Source: Megascapheus bottae
Taxonomy: Eukaryota > Chordata > Mammalia > Rodentia > Geomyidae
NCBI GenBank assembly: GCA_024803745.1
Contig: JANJXV010000267.1
Span: forward strand, 683,001 to 747,000
DNA: 64,000 bases
Direction of reading: 5' to 3'
Under the pieces are notes generated by a model. It ran no database searches and was not told where the DNA came from. It saw nothing but the letters and a program-made list of their open reading frames with translations. Of this stretch, positions 1 through 11,730 are shown in pieces (position 1 is the stretch's first letter; the number at the start of each line of letters is the position of its first letter). The position numbers were made by a program, and so were the translations under genes.

Positions 1-3000
1 AATGGAGGTGTGTGAAGTCACAGAATGGAGGTGTGTGAACTCATACAATGGAGGAGTGTGAAGTCATGGAATGGAGGTGTGTGAAGTCACAGATGGAGGT
101 GTGTGAAGTCATAGAATGGAGGGGTGTGAAGTTACAGAATGGAGGTGTGTGAAGTCACAGAAGGGAGGTTTGTGAAGTCATATAATGGATGTTTCTGAAG
201 TAAGAATGAAGGTGTGTGAAGCCATAAAATGGAGGTGTGTGAAGTCAAAATGCAGGTGTGTGAAGTCAAACAATGGAGGTGTGTGAAGTCACAGAATGGA
301 GATGTGTGAAGTCACAGAATGGAAGTGTGTGAAGTCAAAATGGAGGTGTGTGAATTCAGAGAATGGAGGTGTGTGAAGTCAAATCATGGACGTGTGTGAA
401 GTCAAAATTTTGGTGTGTGAAGTCACAAATGCAGGTGTGTGAAGTCACAGAATGGAGGTGTGTGAAGTCAAAATGGAGGTGTGTGAAGTCAAAGAATGGA
501 TGTGTTTGAAGTCATAGAATGGAGGTGTGTGAAGTCAGAATGCAGGTGTGTGAAGTCAGAATGCAAGTGTGTGAAGTCATGGAATGGATGTGTTTGAAGT
601 CGTAGAATGGAGGTGTGTGAAGTCAGAGAATGGAGGTGTGTGAAGTCAGAATGCAGGTGTGTGAAGTCATAGAATGGAGGTGTGTGAAGTCATAGAATGG
701 AGGTGTGTGAAGTCATAGATTGGAAGTGTGTGAAGTCATAGAATGGAGGTGTGTGAAGTCATAGATTGAAGGTGTGTAGAAGTCATAGTATGGAGGTGTG
801 TGAAGTCACAGAAAGGAGGTGTGTGAAATCACAGAATGGAGTTGTGTGAAGTCACAATGGAGGTGTGTGAAGTCATAGAATGGAGTTGTGTGAAATCAAA
901 GAATGGAGGTTTGTTAAGTCATAGAATGGATTGTGTGTGAAATCATAGAATGGAGGTGTGTGAATCACAGAATTGAGGTGTGTAAAGTCACAGAGTGGAG
1001 GTGTGTGAAGTCACAGAATGGAGTTGTGTGTGAAGTCATAGAATGGAGGTGTGTGAAGTCACAGAAGGCAGGTGTGTGAAGTCACAGAATACAGTTGTGT
1101 GAAGTCATGGAATGGAGGTGTGTGAAGTCAGAATGCAGGTGTGTGAAGTCATAGAATGGAGGTGTGTGAAGTCATAGAATGGAGGTGTGTGGAGTCATAG
1201 ACTGGAAGTGTGTGAAGTCATAAAATGGAGGTGTGTGAAGTCATAGATTGAAGGTGTGGAAGTCATAGTATGGAGGTGTGTGAAGTCACAGAAAGGAGGT
1301 GTGTGAAGTCACAGAATGGAGGTGTGTGAAGTCAAAACGGAGGTGTGTGAAGTCAAAGAATGGAGGTGTGTGAAGTCATAGAATGGAGGTGTATGAAGTC
1401 ATGGAATAGAGGTTTGTGAAGTCAAACAATGGAAGTGTGTGCAGTTACAGAATGGAGGTGTGTGAAGTCATAGAATGGAGCTGTGTGAAGTCATTGAATG
1501 GAGGAGTGTGAAGTCAGAATGGAGATGTGTGAAGTCACATAATGGAGGTGTGTGCAGTCATAGAATGTTGGTGTGTGAAGTCATAGAATGGAGGTGTATG
1601 AAGTTGTAGAATGGAGGTTTGTGAAGTCAGAATGCAGGTGTGTGTAGTCATAGAATGGAGGTGTGTGAAGTCATAGAATGGAGGTGTGCGAAGTCACAGA
1701 AGGGAGGTGTGTGAAGTCACAGAATCGAGTTGTCTGAAGTCACAATGGAGGTGTGTGAAGTCATAGAATGGAGGTGTGTGAAGTCAGAATAGAGGTGTGC
1801 GAAGTCATAGAATGGAGGTGGGTGAAGTCAGAATGGAGCTGTGTGAAGTCTTAGAATTGAGGTGTGTGCAGTCAGAATGGAGGTGTGTGAACTCATAGAA
1901 TGGAGGTGTGTGAAGTCACAATGGAGGTGTGTGAAGTCATAGAAAGGAGGTGTGGGAAGTAAAAATGGAGTTTGTGAACTCATAGAATGAAGGTGTGTGA
2001 ACTCATAGAATGGAGGTTGTGAAGTCATGGAATGGAGGTGTGTGAAGTCAAAGAATGCAGGTGTGTGAAGTCATCGAATGGAGGTATGTAAAGTCATGTC
2101 ATGGAGGTGTGTGAAGTCACAGAATGGAGGTGTGTGAAATCAGAATTGAGGTGTGCTAAGTCATAGAATGGAGATGTGTGAAGTCAGAATGGAGGTGTGT
2201 GAACTCATAGAACGGAGGTGTGTGAAGTCAGAATGGAGGTGTGTGACCTCATGGAATGGAGGTATGTGAAGTCACAATAGAGGTGTGTGAAGTCATAGAA
2301 TGGTGGTATGTGAAGTTACAGAATGGAGGTGTGGAAGTCATAGAATGGAGGTGTGTGAAGTCAGAAATTGAGGTGTGTGAAGTCACAGAATATAGGTGTG
2401 TGAATTCAGAATGGAGGTGTGTGAAGTCATAGAATGGAGGTGTGTGAAGTCATATATTGGAGGTGTGTGAAGTTACAGAATTGAGGTGTGTGAAGTCACA
2501 GAATGGAGGTGTGTGAACTCAGAATGGAGGTGAGTGAAGTCACAGAATGGAGGTGTGTGAAGTCATAGAATGGAGGTGTGTGAAGTCACAAAATGGAGGT
2601 GTGTGAAGTCATAGAATGGAGGTGTGTCAACTCAGAAATGAGGTATGTGAAGTCATAAAATGGAGGTGTGTGAAGTCAGAGAATGGAGATATGTGAAGGC
2701 ACAGAATGGAGTTGTATGAAATCAGAGAATGGAGGTATGTGAAGTCAGAGAATCGAGGTGTGTGAAGTCACAGAATGGAGGTGTGTGAGGTCACAGAATG
2801 GAGGTGTGTGAACACACAATGGAGGTGAGTGAAGTCACAGAATGGAGGTGTGTGAAGTCATAGAATGGAGATGTGTGAAGTCACAGAATGCAGGTGTGTG
2901 AAGTAATAGAATGGAGGTGTGTGAAGTCACAAAATGGAGGTGTGTGAAGTCATAGAATGGAGGTGTGTGAAGTCAAAGGTTGGAGGTGTGTGAAGTCATA

Positions 3001-3800
3001 GAAGGCAGGTGTGTGAAGTTATGTAATGGAAGTGTGTGAAGTCATAGAATGGAGGTGTGTGAACTCATAGAATGGAGGTGTGTGAAATCATGGACTGGAC
3101 GTGTGTGAAATCAAAGAATGGAGGTGTGGGAAGTGAAAAAATGGAGGTGTGTGAAGTCACAGAATGGAAGTGTGTGAAGTCAAAATTGAGGTGTGTGAAG
3201 TCAAAGAATGGAGGTGTGTGAAGTCACAGAATGGAGGTCTGTGAAGTCATGGAATGGAGGTTTGTGAGGTCAAATATTTGAAGTGTGTGAAGTTACAGAA
3301 AGGAGGTGTGTGAAGTCATAGAATGGAGGTGTGTGAAGTCATAGAATGGAGGTGTGTGAAGTCACAGAAGGCAGGTGTGTGAAGTCACAGAATACAGTTG
3401 TGTGAAATCACAATGGAGGTATGTGAAGTCATAGAATGGAGGTGTGTGAAATCACAGAATGGATTTGTGTGTAGTCACAGAGTGCAGGTGTGTAAAGTCA
3501 CAGATTGGAGGTGTGTGAAGTCAGATTGGAGGTGTGTGAAGTAACAGAATGGAGGTGTGTCAACTCAGAAAGGAGGTGTGTGAAGTCATAGAATGGAGGT
3601 GTGTGAAGTCATAGAATGGAGGTGTTTGAAGTCATAGAATGTTGGTTTTTGAAGTCACAGAATGGAGGTGTGTGAAGTCATAGAATGGAGGTGTATCAAC
3701 TCAGAATGGAGGTGTGTGAAGTAAAAGGATGGAGGTGTATCAACTCAGAAAGGAGGTGTGTGAAGTCATAGAATGGAGGTGTGTGAAGTCATAGAATGGA
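1..3800 (+). repeat. Left-block higher-order repeat copy L1 (5' end outside window)
   Basis: This is the first and longest of four irregular copies of an older HOR. Its opening units, including a CAATGGAGGAG variant near 46, recur at about 6,887 and 9,064. The marker GAATGTTGG at 1563 recurs at 4778, 7945 and 10627, giving spacings of 3,215, 3,167 and 2,682 bp. A run near 3,181-3,760 has its counterpart at about 6,010-6,700. Boundaries are approximate, because they rest on where copies stop matching by eye. The window starts inside the array, so the true left end is unknown. Confidence 0.75.
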
Positions 3801-3816
3801 GGTGTGTGAAGTCATA

Positions 3817-4640
3817 GATTGGAAGTGTGTGAAGTCATAGAAAGGAGGTGTGTGAAGTCATAGATTGAAGGTGTGTGGAAGTCATAGTATGGAGGTGTGT
3901 GAAGTCACAGAATGGAGGTGTGTGAAGTCACAGAATGGAGTTGTGTGAAATCAAAGAATGGAGGTTTGTTAAGTCATAGAATGGATTGTGTGTGAAATCA
4001 TAGAATGGAGGTGTGTGAATCACAGAATTGAGGTGTGTAAAGTCACAGAGTGGAGGTGTGTGAAGTCACAGAATGGAGTTGTGTGTGAAGTCATAGAATG
4101 GAGGTGTGGGAAGTCACAGAATGCAGGTGTGTGATGTCAGAATGGAGGTGTGTGAAGTCACATAATGGAGGTGTGTGAAGTCATAGAATGGAGGTGTGTG
4201 AAGTCATAGAATGGAGGTGTGTGAAGTCATAGATTGGAAGTGTGTGAAGTCATAGAATGGAGGTGTGTGAAGTCATAGATTGAAGGTGTGTAGAAGTCAT
4301 AGTATGGAGGTGTGTGAAGTCACAGAAAGGAGGTTTGTGAAATCACAGAATGGAGTTGTGTGAAGTCACAATGGAGGTGTGTGAAGTCATAGAATGGAGT
4401 TGTGTGAAATCAAAGAATGGAGGTTTGTTAAGTCATAGAATGGATTGTGTGTGAAATCATAGAATGGAGGTGTGTGAATCACAGAATTGAGGTGTGTAAA
4501 GTCACAGAGTGGAGGTGTGTGAAGTCACAGAATGGAGTTGTGTGTGAAGTCATAGAATGGAGGTGTGTGAAGTCACAAAATGCAGGTGTGTGATGTCAGA
4601 ATGGAGGTGTGTGAAGTCACCGAATGGAGGTATGTGACGT
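3817..4640 (+). repeat. Local tandem duplication of ~0.4 kb inside L2
   Basis: The GATTGGAAG marker occurs at 3817 and again at 4232 (offset 415 bp). The ATGGATTGTG marker occurs at about 3981 and 4440 (offset 459 bp). The 44-bp change in offset equals one 21-mer plus one 23-mer, present only in the second half. The two halves stop matching near 4,150 and 4,610. This fits unequal exchange or slippage in register with the monomer. Related single copies lie near 720-1,050, 7,480-7,760 and 9,780-10,110. Confidence 0.7.
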
Positions 4641-4642
4641 CA
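4635..4642. other. CRE/ATF-type palindrome, left block
   Basis: The octamer TGACGTCA is the full consensus cAMP-response element bound by CREB/ATF bZIP proteins. It arises from one substitution in the monomer core (TGAAGTCA) and sits in a special unit followed by TAAATGTTGG. A second left-block copy is at 7802-7809, in the matching place of L3. Nothing shows that these sites are bound. Confidence 0.5.
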
Positions 4643-6843
4643 TAAATGTTGGTGTGTGAAGTCATAGAATGGAGGTGTGAAGTCATAGAATGGAGGTGTG
4701 TGAAGTCATTGAATGGAGGAGTGTGAAGTCAGAATGGAGATGTGTGAAGTCACATAATGGAGGTGTGTGAAGTCATAGAATGTTGGTGTGTGAAGTCATA
4801 GAATGGAGGTGTATGAAGTCGTAGAATGGAGGTTTGTGAAGTCAGAATGCAGGTGTGTGTAGTCATAGAATGGAGGTGTGTGAAGTCATAGAATGGAGGT
4901 GTGTGAAGTCATACATCGGAAGTGTGTTCAGTCATAGAATGGATGTGTGGGAAGTCATAGAATGGAGGTGTGTGAAGTCATAGAATGGAGGTGTGTGAAG
5001 TCACAGAATCGAGTTGTCTGAAGTCACAATGGAGGTGTGTGAAGTCATAGAATGGAGGTGTGTGAAGTCAGAATAGAGGTGTGCGAAGTCATAGAATGGA
5101 GGTGTGTGAAGTCAGAAGGGAGCTGTGTGAAGTCTTAGAATTGAGGTGTGTGCAGTCAGAATGGAGGTGTGTGAACTCATAGAATGGAGGTGTGTGAAGT
5201 CACAATGGAGGTGTGTGAAGTCATAGAATGGAGGTGTGGGAAGTAAAAATGGAGTTTGTGAACTCATAGAATGAAGGTGTGTGAACTCATAGAATGGAGG
5301 TTGTGAAGTCATGGAATGGAGGTGTGTGAAGTCAAAGAATGCAGGTGTGTGAAGTCATCGAATGGAGGTATGTAAAGTCATGTCATGGAGGTGTGTGAAG
5401 TCACAGAATGGAGGTGTGTGAAATCAGAATTGAGGTGTGCTAAGTCATAGAATGGAGGTGTGTGAAGTCAGAATGGAGGTGTGTGAACTCATAGAACGGA
5501 GGTGTGTGAAGTCAGAATTGAGGTGTGTGAACTCATGGAATGGAGGTATGGGAAGTCACAATGGAGGTGTGTGAAGTCATAGAATGGTGGTATATGAAGT
5601 TACAGAATGGAGGTGTGGAAGTCATAGAATGGAGGTGTGTGAAGTCAGAAATTGAGGTGTGTGAAGTCACAGCATATAGGTGTGTGAATTCAGAATGGAG
5701 GTGTGTGAAGTCATAGAATGGAGGTGTGTGAAGTCATATATTGGAGGTGTGTGAAGTTACAGAATTGAGGTGTGTGAAGTCACAGAATGGAGGTGTGTGA
5801 ACTCAGAATGGAGGTGAGTGAAGTCACAGAATGGAGGTGTGTGAAGTCATAGAATGGAGATGTGTGAAGTCATAGAATGGAGGTGTGTGAAGTCAAAAAA
5901 TGGAGGTGTGTGAAGTCATAGAATGGAGGTGTGTCAACTCAGAAATGAGGTATGTGAAGTCATAAAATGGAGGTGTGTGAAGTCACAGAATGGAAGTGTG
6001 TGAAGTCAAAATTGAGGTGTGTGAAGTCACAGAATGGAGGTGTGTGAAGTCACAGAATGGAGGTGTGTGAAGTCAAAATGGAGGTGTGTGAAGTCAAAGA
6101 AAGAGGTGTGTGAAGTCATAGAATGGAGGTCTGTGAAGTCATGGAATGGAGGTTTGTGAGGTCAAATATTTGAAGTGTGTGAAGTTACAGAAAGGAGGTG
6201 TGTGAAGTCATAGAATGGAGGTGTGTGAAGTCATAGAATGGAGGTGTGTGAAGTCACAGAAGGCAGGTGTGTGAAGTCACAGAATACAGTTGTGTGAAAT
6301 CACAATGGAGGTGTGTGAATTCATAGAATGGAGGTGTGTGAAGTGAAAGAATGGAGGTGTGGGAAGTCATAGAATGGAGGTGTGTGAAATCACAGAATGG
6401 ATTTGTGTGTAGTCACAGAGTGCAGGTGTGTAAAGTCACAGATTGGAGGTGTGTGAAGTCAGATTGGAGGTGTGTGAAGTAACAGAAAGGAGGTGTGTCA
6501 ACTCAGAAAGGAGGTGTGTGAAGTCATAGAATGGAGGTGTGTGAAGTCATAGAATGGAGGTGTTTGAAGTCATAGAATGTTGGTATTTGAAGTCACAGAA
6601 TGGAGTTGTGTGAAGTCATAGAATGGAGGTGTGTGAAGTCAGATTGGAGGTGTGTGAAGTAACAGGATGGAGGTGTATCAACTCAGAAAGGAGGTGTGTG
6701 AAGTCATAGAATGGAGGTGTGTGAAGTCATAGAATGGAGGTGTGTGAAATCATAGAATGGAGGTGTGTGAAGTCACAGAAATGAGGTGTTTGAAGTAAAA
6801 ATGGAAGTGTGTGAAGTGAGAATGGAGGTGTGTGAAGTCATAG

Positions 6844-9017
6844 AATGGAGGTGTGTGAAGTCACAGAATGGAGGTGTGTGAACTAATACAATGGAGGAGT
6901 GTGAAGTCATGGAATGGAGGTGTGAAGTCACAGATGGAGGTGTGTGAAGTCATAGAATGGAGGGGTGTGAAGTTACAGAATGGAGGTGTGTGAAGTCACA
7001 GAATGGAGGTGTGTGAACTCAGAATGGAGGTGTGTGAATTCACAGAAGGGAGGTTTGTGAAGTCATATAATGGATGTTTCTGAAGTAAGAATGAAGGTGT
7101 GTGAAGCCATAAAATGGAGGTGTGTGAAGTCAAAATGCAGGTGTGTGAAGTCAAACAATGGAGGTGTGTGAAGTCACAGAATGGAGATGTGTGAAGTCAC
7201 AGAATGGAAGTGTGTGAAGTCAAAATGGAGGTGTGTGAATTCAGAGAATGGAGGTGTGTGAAGTCAAATCATGGACGTGTGTGAAGTCAAAATTTTGGTG
7301 TGTGAAGTCACAAATGCAGGTGTGTGATGTCACAGAATGGAGGTGTGTGAAGTCAAAATGGAGGTGTGTGAAGTCAAAGAATGGATGTGTTTGAAGTCAT
7401 AGAATGCAGGTGTGTGAAGTCAGAATGCAGGTGTGTGAAGTCATAGAATGGATGTGTTTGAAGTCATAGAATGGAGGTGTGTGAAGTCACAGAAAGGAGG
7501 TGTGTGAAATCACAGAATGGAGTTGTGTGAAGTCACAATGGAGGTGTGTGAAGTCATAGAATGGAGTTGTGTGAAATCAAAGAATGGAGGTTTGTTAAGT
7601 CATAGAATGGATGGTGTGTGAAATCATAGAATGGAGGTGTGTGAATCACAGAATTGAGGTGTGTAAAGTCACAGAGTGGAGGTGTGTGAAGTCACAGAAT
7701 GGAGTTGTGTGTGAAGTCATAGAATGGAGGTGTGTGAAGTCACAGAATGCAGGTGTGTGATGTCAGAATGGAGGTGTGTGAAGTCACCGAATGGAGGTAT
7801 GTGACGTCATAAATGTTGGTGTGTGAAGTCATAGAATGGAGGTGTGAAGTCATAGAATGGAGGTGTGTGAAGTCATTGAATGGAGGAGTGTGAAGTCAGA
7901 ATGGAGATGTGTGAAGTCACATAATGGAGGTGTGTGAAGTCATAGAATGTTGGTGTGTGAAGTCATAGAATGGAGGTGTATGAAGTCGTAGAATGGAGGT
8001 TTGTGAAGTCAGAATGCAGGTGTGTGTAGTCATAGAATGGAGGTGTGTGAAGTCATAGAATGGAGGTGTGTGAAGTCATACATCGGAAGTGTGTTCAGTC
8101 ATAGAATGGATGTGTGGGAAGTCATAGAATGGAGGTGTGTGAAGTCATAGAATGGAGGTGTGTGAAGTCACAGAATCGAGTTGTCTGAAGTCACAATGGA
8201 GGTGTGTGAAGTCATAGAATGGAGGTGTGTGAAGTCAGAATAGAGGTGTGCGAAGTCATAGAATGGAGGTGTGTGAAGTCAGAAGGGAGCTGTGTGAAGT
8301 CTTAGAATTGAGGTGTGTGCAGTCAGAATGGAGGTGTGTGAACTCATAGAATGGAGGTGTGTGAAGTCACAATGGAGGTGTGTGAAGTCATAGAATGGAG
8401 GTGTGGGAAGTAAAAATGGAGTTTGTGAACTCATAGAATGAAGGTGTGTGAACTCATAGAATGGAGGTTGTGAAGTCATGGAATGGAGGTGTGTGAAGTC
8501 AAAGAATGCAGGTGTGTGAAGTCATCGAATGGAGGTATGTAAAGTCATGTCATGGAGGTGTGTGAAGTCACATAATGGAGGTGTGTGAAATCAGAATTGA
8601 GGTGTGCTAAGTCATATAATGGAGGTGTGTGAAGTCAGAATGGAGGTGTGTGAACTCATAGAACGGAGGTGTGTGAAGTCAGAATGGAGGTGTGTGAACT
8701 CATGGAATGGAGGTATGTGAAGTCACAATGGAGGTGTGTGAAGTCATAGAATGGTGGTATGTGAAGTTACAGAATGGAGGTGTGGAAGTCATAGAATGGA
8801 GGTGTGTGAAGTCAGAAATTGAGGTGTGTGAAGTCACAGAATATAAGTGTGTGAATTCAGAATGGAGGTGTGTGAAGTCATAGAATGGAGGTGTGTGAAG
8901 TCATGGAATGGAGGTGTGTGAAATCATAGAATGGAGGTGTGCAAAGTCACAGAATGGAGGTGTGTGAAGTCAGAATGGAGGTGTGTTAAGAGATAGAACT
9001 GAGGTGTGTAAAGTCAG
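6844..9017 (+). repeat. Left-block higher-order repeat copy L3
   Basis: Position 6844 lines up with position 1 of the window, and the same opening units return at about 9018, so this copy is about 2,174 bp. It is short because it lacks stretches present in L1 and L4; for example, a run of GATTGGAAG and ATTGAAGG variants seen in L4 is missing. From about 7,480 to 8,800 it matches L2 closely at an offset of 3,167 bp. Its 3' end (GATAGAACTGAGG near 8,990) is shared with L4 only. A CRE palindrome lies at 7802-7809. Confidence 0.7.
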
Positions 9018-11730
9018 AATGGAGGTGTAGAAGTCACAGAATGGAGGTGTGTGAACTCACACAATGGAGGAGTGTGAAGTCATGGAATGGAGGTGTGTGA
9101 AGTCACAGATGGAGGTGTGTGAAGTCATAGAATGGAGGGGTGTGAAGTTACAGAATGGAGGTGTGTGAAGTCACAGAATGGAGGTGTGTGAACTCAGAAT
9201 GGAGGTGTGTGAATTCACAGAAGGGAGGTTTGTGAAGTCATATAATGGATGTTTCTGAAGTAAGAATGAAGGTGTGTGAAGCCATAAAATGGAGGTGTGT
9301 GAAGTCAAAATGCAGGTGTGTGAAGTCAAACAATGGAGGTGTGTGAAGTCACAGAATGGAGATGTGTGAAGTCACAGAATGGAAGTGTGTGAAGTCAAAA
9401 TGGAGGTGTGTGAATTCAGAGAATGGAGGTGTGTGAAGTCAAATCATGGACGTGTGTGAAGTCAAAATTTTGGTGTGTGAAGTCACAAATGCAGGTGTGT
9501 GATGTCACAGAATGGAGGTGTGTGAAGTCAAAATGGAGGTGTGTGAAGTCAAAGAATGGATGTGTTTGAAGTCATAGAATGGAGGTGTGTGAAGTCAGAG
9601 AATGGAGGTGTGTGAAGTCAGAATGCAGGTGTGTGAAGTCATAGAATGGAGGTGTGTGAAGTCATAGAATGGAGGTGTGTGAAGTCAGAGAATGGAGGTG
9701 TGTGAAGTCAGAATGCAGGTGTGTGAAGTCATAGAATGGAGGTGTGTGAAGTCATAGAATGGAGGTGTGTGAAGTCATAGATTGGAAGTGTGTGAAGTCA
9801 TAGAATGGAGGTGTGTGAAGTCATAGATTGAAGGTGTGTGGAAGTCATAGTATGGAGGTGTGTGAAGTCACAGAAAGGAGGTGTGTGAAATCACAGAAAG
9901 GAGTTGTGTGAAGTCACAATGGAGGTGTGTGAAGTCATAGAATGGAGTTGTGTGAAATCGAAGAATGGAGGTTTGTTAAGTCATAGAATGGATTGTGTGT
10001 GAAATCATAGAATGGAGGTGTGTGAATCACAGAATTGAGGTGTGTAAAGTCACAGAGTGGAGGTGTGTGAAGTCACAGAATGGAGTTGTGTGTGAAGTCA
10101 TAGAATGGAGGTGTGTGAAGTCACAGAAGGCAGGTGTGTGAAGTCACAGAATACAGTTGTGTGAAGTCATGGAATGGAGGTGTGTGAAGTCAGAATGCAG
10201 GTGTGTGAAGTCATAGAATGGAGGTGTGTGAAGTCATAGAATGGAGGTGTGTGGAGTCATAGACTGGAAGTGTGTGAAGTCATAAAATGGAGGTGTGTGA
10301 AGTCATAGATTAAAGGTGTTTGGAAGTCATAGTATGGAGGTGTGTGAAGTCACAGAAAGGAGGTGTGTGAAGTAACAGAATGGAGGTGTGTGAAGTCAAA
10401 ACGGAGGTGTGTGAAGTCAAAGAATGGAGATGTGTGAAGTCATAGAATGGAGGTGTATGAAGTCATGGAATAGAGGTTTGTGAAGTCAAACAATGGAAGT
10501 GTGTGCAGTTACAGAATGGAGGTGTGTGAAGTCATAGAATGGAGGTGTGTGAAGTCATTGAATGGAGGAGTGTGAAGTCAGAATGGAGATGTGTGAAGTC
10601 ACATAATGGAGGTGTGTGAAGTCATAGAATGTTGGTGTGTGAAGTCATAAAATGGAGGTGTATGAAGTCGTAGAATGGAGGTTTGTGAAGTCAGAATGCA
10701 GGTGTGTGTAGTCATAGAATGGAGGTGTGTGAAGTCATAGAATGGAGGTGTGCGAAGTCACAGAAGGGAGGTGTGTGAAGTCACAGAATCGAGTTGTCTG
10801 AAGTCACAATGGAGGTGTGTGAAGTCATAGAATGGAGGTGTGCGAAGTCACAGAAGGGAGGTGTGTGAAGTCACAGAATCGAGTTGTCTGAAGTCACAAT
10901 GGAGGTGTGTGAAGTCATAGAATGGAGGTTTGTGAAGTCAGAATAGAGGTGTGCGAAGTCATAGAATGGAGGTGGGTGAAGTCAGAATGGAGCTGTGTGA
11001 AGTCTTAGAATTGAGGTGTGTGCAGTCAGAATGGAGGTGTGTGAACTCATAGAATGGAGGTGTGTGAAGTCACAATGGAGGTGTGTGAAGTCATAGAATG
11101 GAGGTGTGGGAAGTAAAAATGGAGTTTGTGAACTCATAGAATGAAGGTGTGTGAACTCATAGAATGGAGGTTGTGAAGTCATGGAATGGAGGTGTGTGAA
11201 GTCAAAGAATGCAGGTGTGTGAAGTCATCGAATGGAGGTATGTAAAGTCATGTCATGGAGGTGTGTGAAGTCACAGAATGGAGGTGTGTGAAATCAGAAT
11301 TGAGGTGTGCTAAGTCATAGAATGGAGGTGTGTGAAGTCAGAATGGAGGTGTGTGAACTCATAGAACGGAGGTGTGTGAAGTCAGAATGGAGGTGTGTGA
11401 ACTCATGGAATGGAGGTATGTGAAGTCACAATGGAGGTGTGTGAAGTCATAGAATGGTGGTATGTGAAGTTACAGAATGGAGGTGTGGAAGTCATAGAAT
11501 GGAGGTGTGTGAAGTCAGAAATTGAGGTGTGTGAAGTCACAGAATATAGGTGTGTGAATTCAGAATGGAGGTGTGTGAAGTCATAGAATGGAGGTGTGTG
11601 AAGTCATGGAATGGAGGTGTGTGAAATCATAGAATGGAGGTGTGCGAAGTCACAGAATGGAGGTGTGTGAAGTCAGAATGGAGGTGTATTAAGTGATAGA
11701 ACTGAGGTGTGTAAAGTCAGAATGGAGGTG
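9018..11730 (+). repeat. Left-block higher-order repeat copy L4
   Basis: This is the last of the four left copies, about 2.7 kb. It opens with the CAATGGAGGAG variant (near 9,064) and ends with the GATAGAACTGAGG variant near 11,696, as L3 does. The CRE-bearing units present in L2 and L3 are absent, because L4 carries a different run at that point that resembles L1 (about 1,050-1,560). It contains a perfect 90-bp tandem duplication at 10741-10920. The boundary with the following region is approximate. Confidence 0.7.
10741..10920 (+). repeat. Perfect 90-bp tandem duplication (two adjacent identical copies)
   Basis: Bases 10741-10830 and 10831-10920 read identically. The duplicated segment is four monomers (23+23+23+21 bp) that include the rare GTGTGCGAAG, AAGGGAGG and ATCGAGTTG variants. 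The equivalent places near 1,681-1,770, 4,960-5,060 and 8,130-8,230 have only one ATCGAGTTG unit. Zero differences across 90 bp in an otherwise variable block indicates a very recent event, in exact register with the monomer. Confidence 0.92.

Larger units (their letters stand above)
3801..6843 (+). repeat. Left-block higher-order repeat copy L2
   Basis: L2 begins at a GATTGGAAG marker (3817) that corresponds to about position 719 of L1, so it lacks roughly the first 700 bp of the block. Its offset from L1 changes from about 3,286 bp (marker near 2,450 against 5,736) to about 2,826 bp (near 3,185 against 6,011). That means L2 also lacks about 460 bp present in L1. Its middle part matches L3 at a constant offset of 3,167 bp (4778 with 7945, 5112 with 8279). 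A CRE palindrome lies at 4635-4642. Confidence 0.7.

Noticed and set aside
1828..2028. Open frame of 66 codons on the - strand, repeated at 5112, 8279 and 10982
   Set aside because: The reverse-strand reading of the monomer gives repeats of FTHLHSMSS type. It occurs only where variant tails remove stops and has no independent evidence of coding.
3274..3283. Nuclear-receptor half-sites (GAGGTCA near 3,268 and elsewhere)
   Set aside because: They are isolated single-base variants of GAAGTCA with no properly spaced second half-site kept between copies, so they are best treated as chance.
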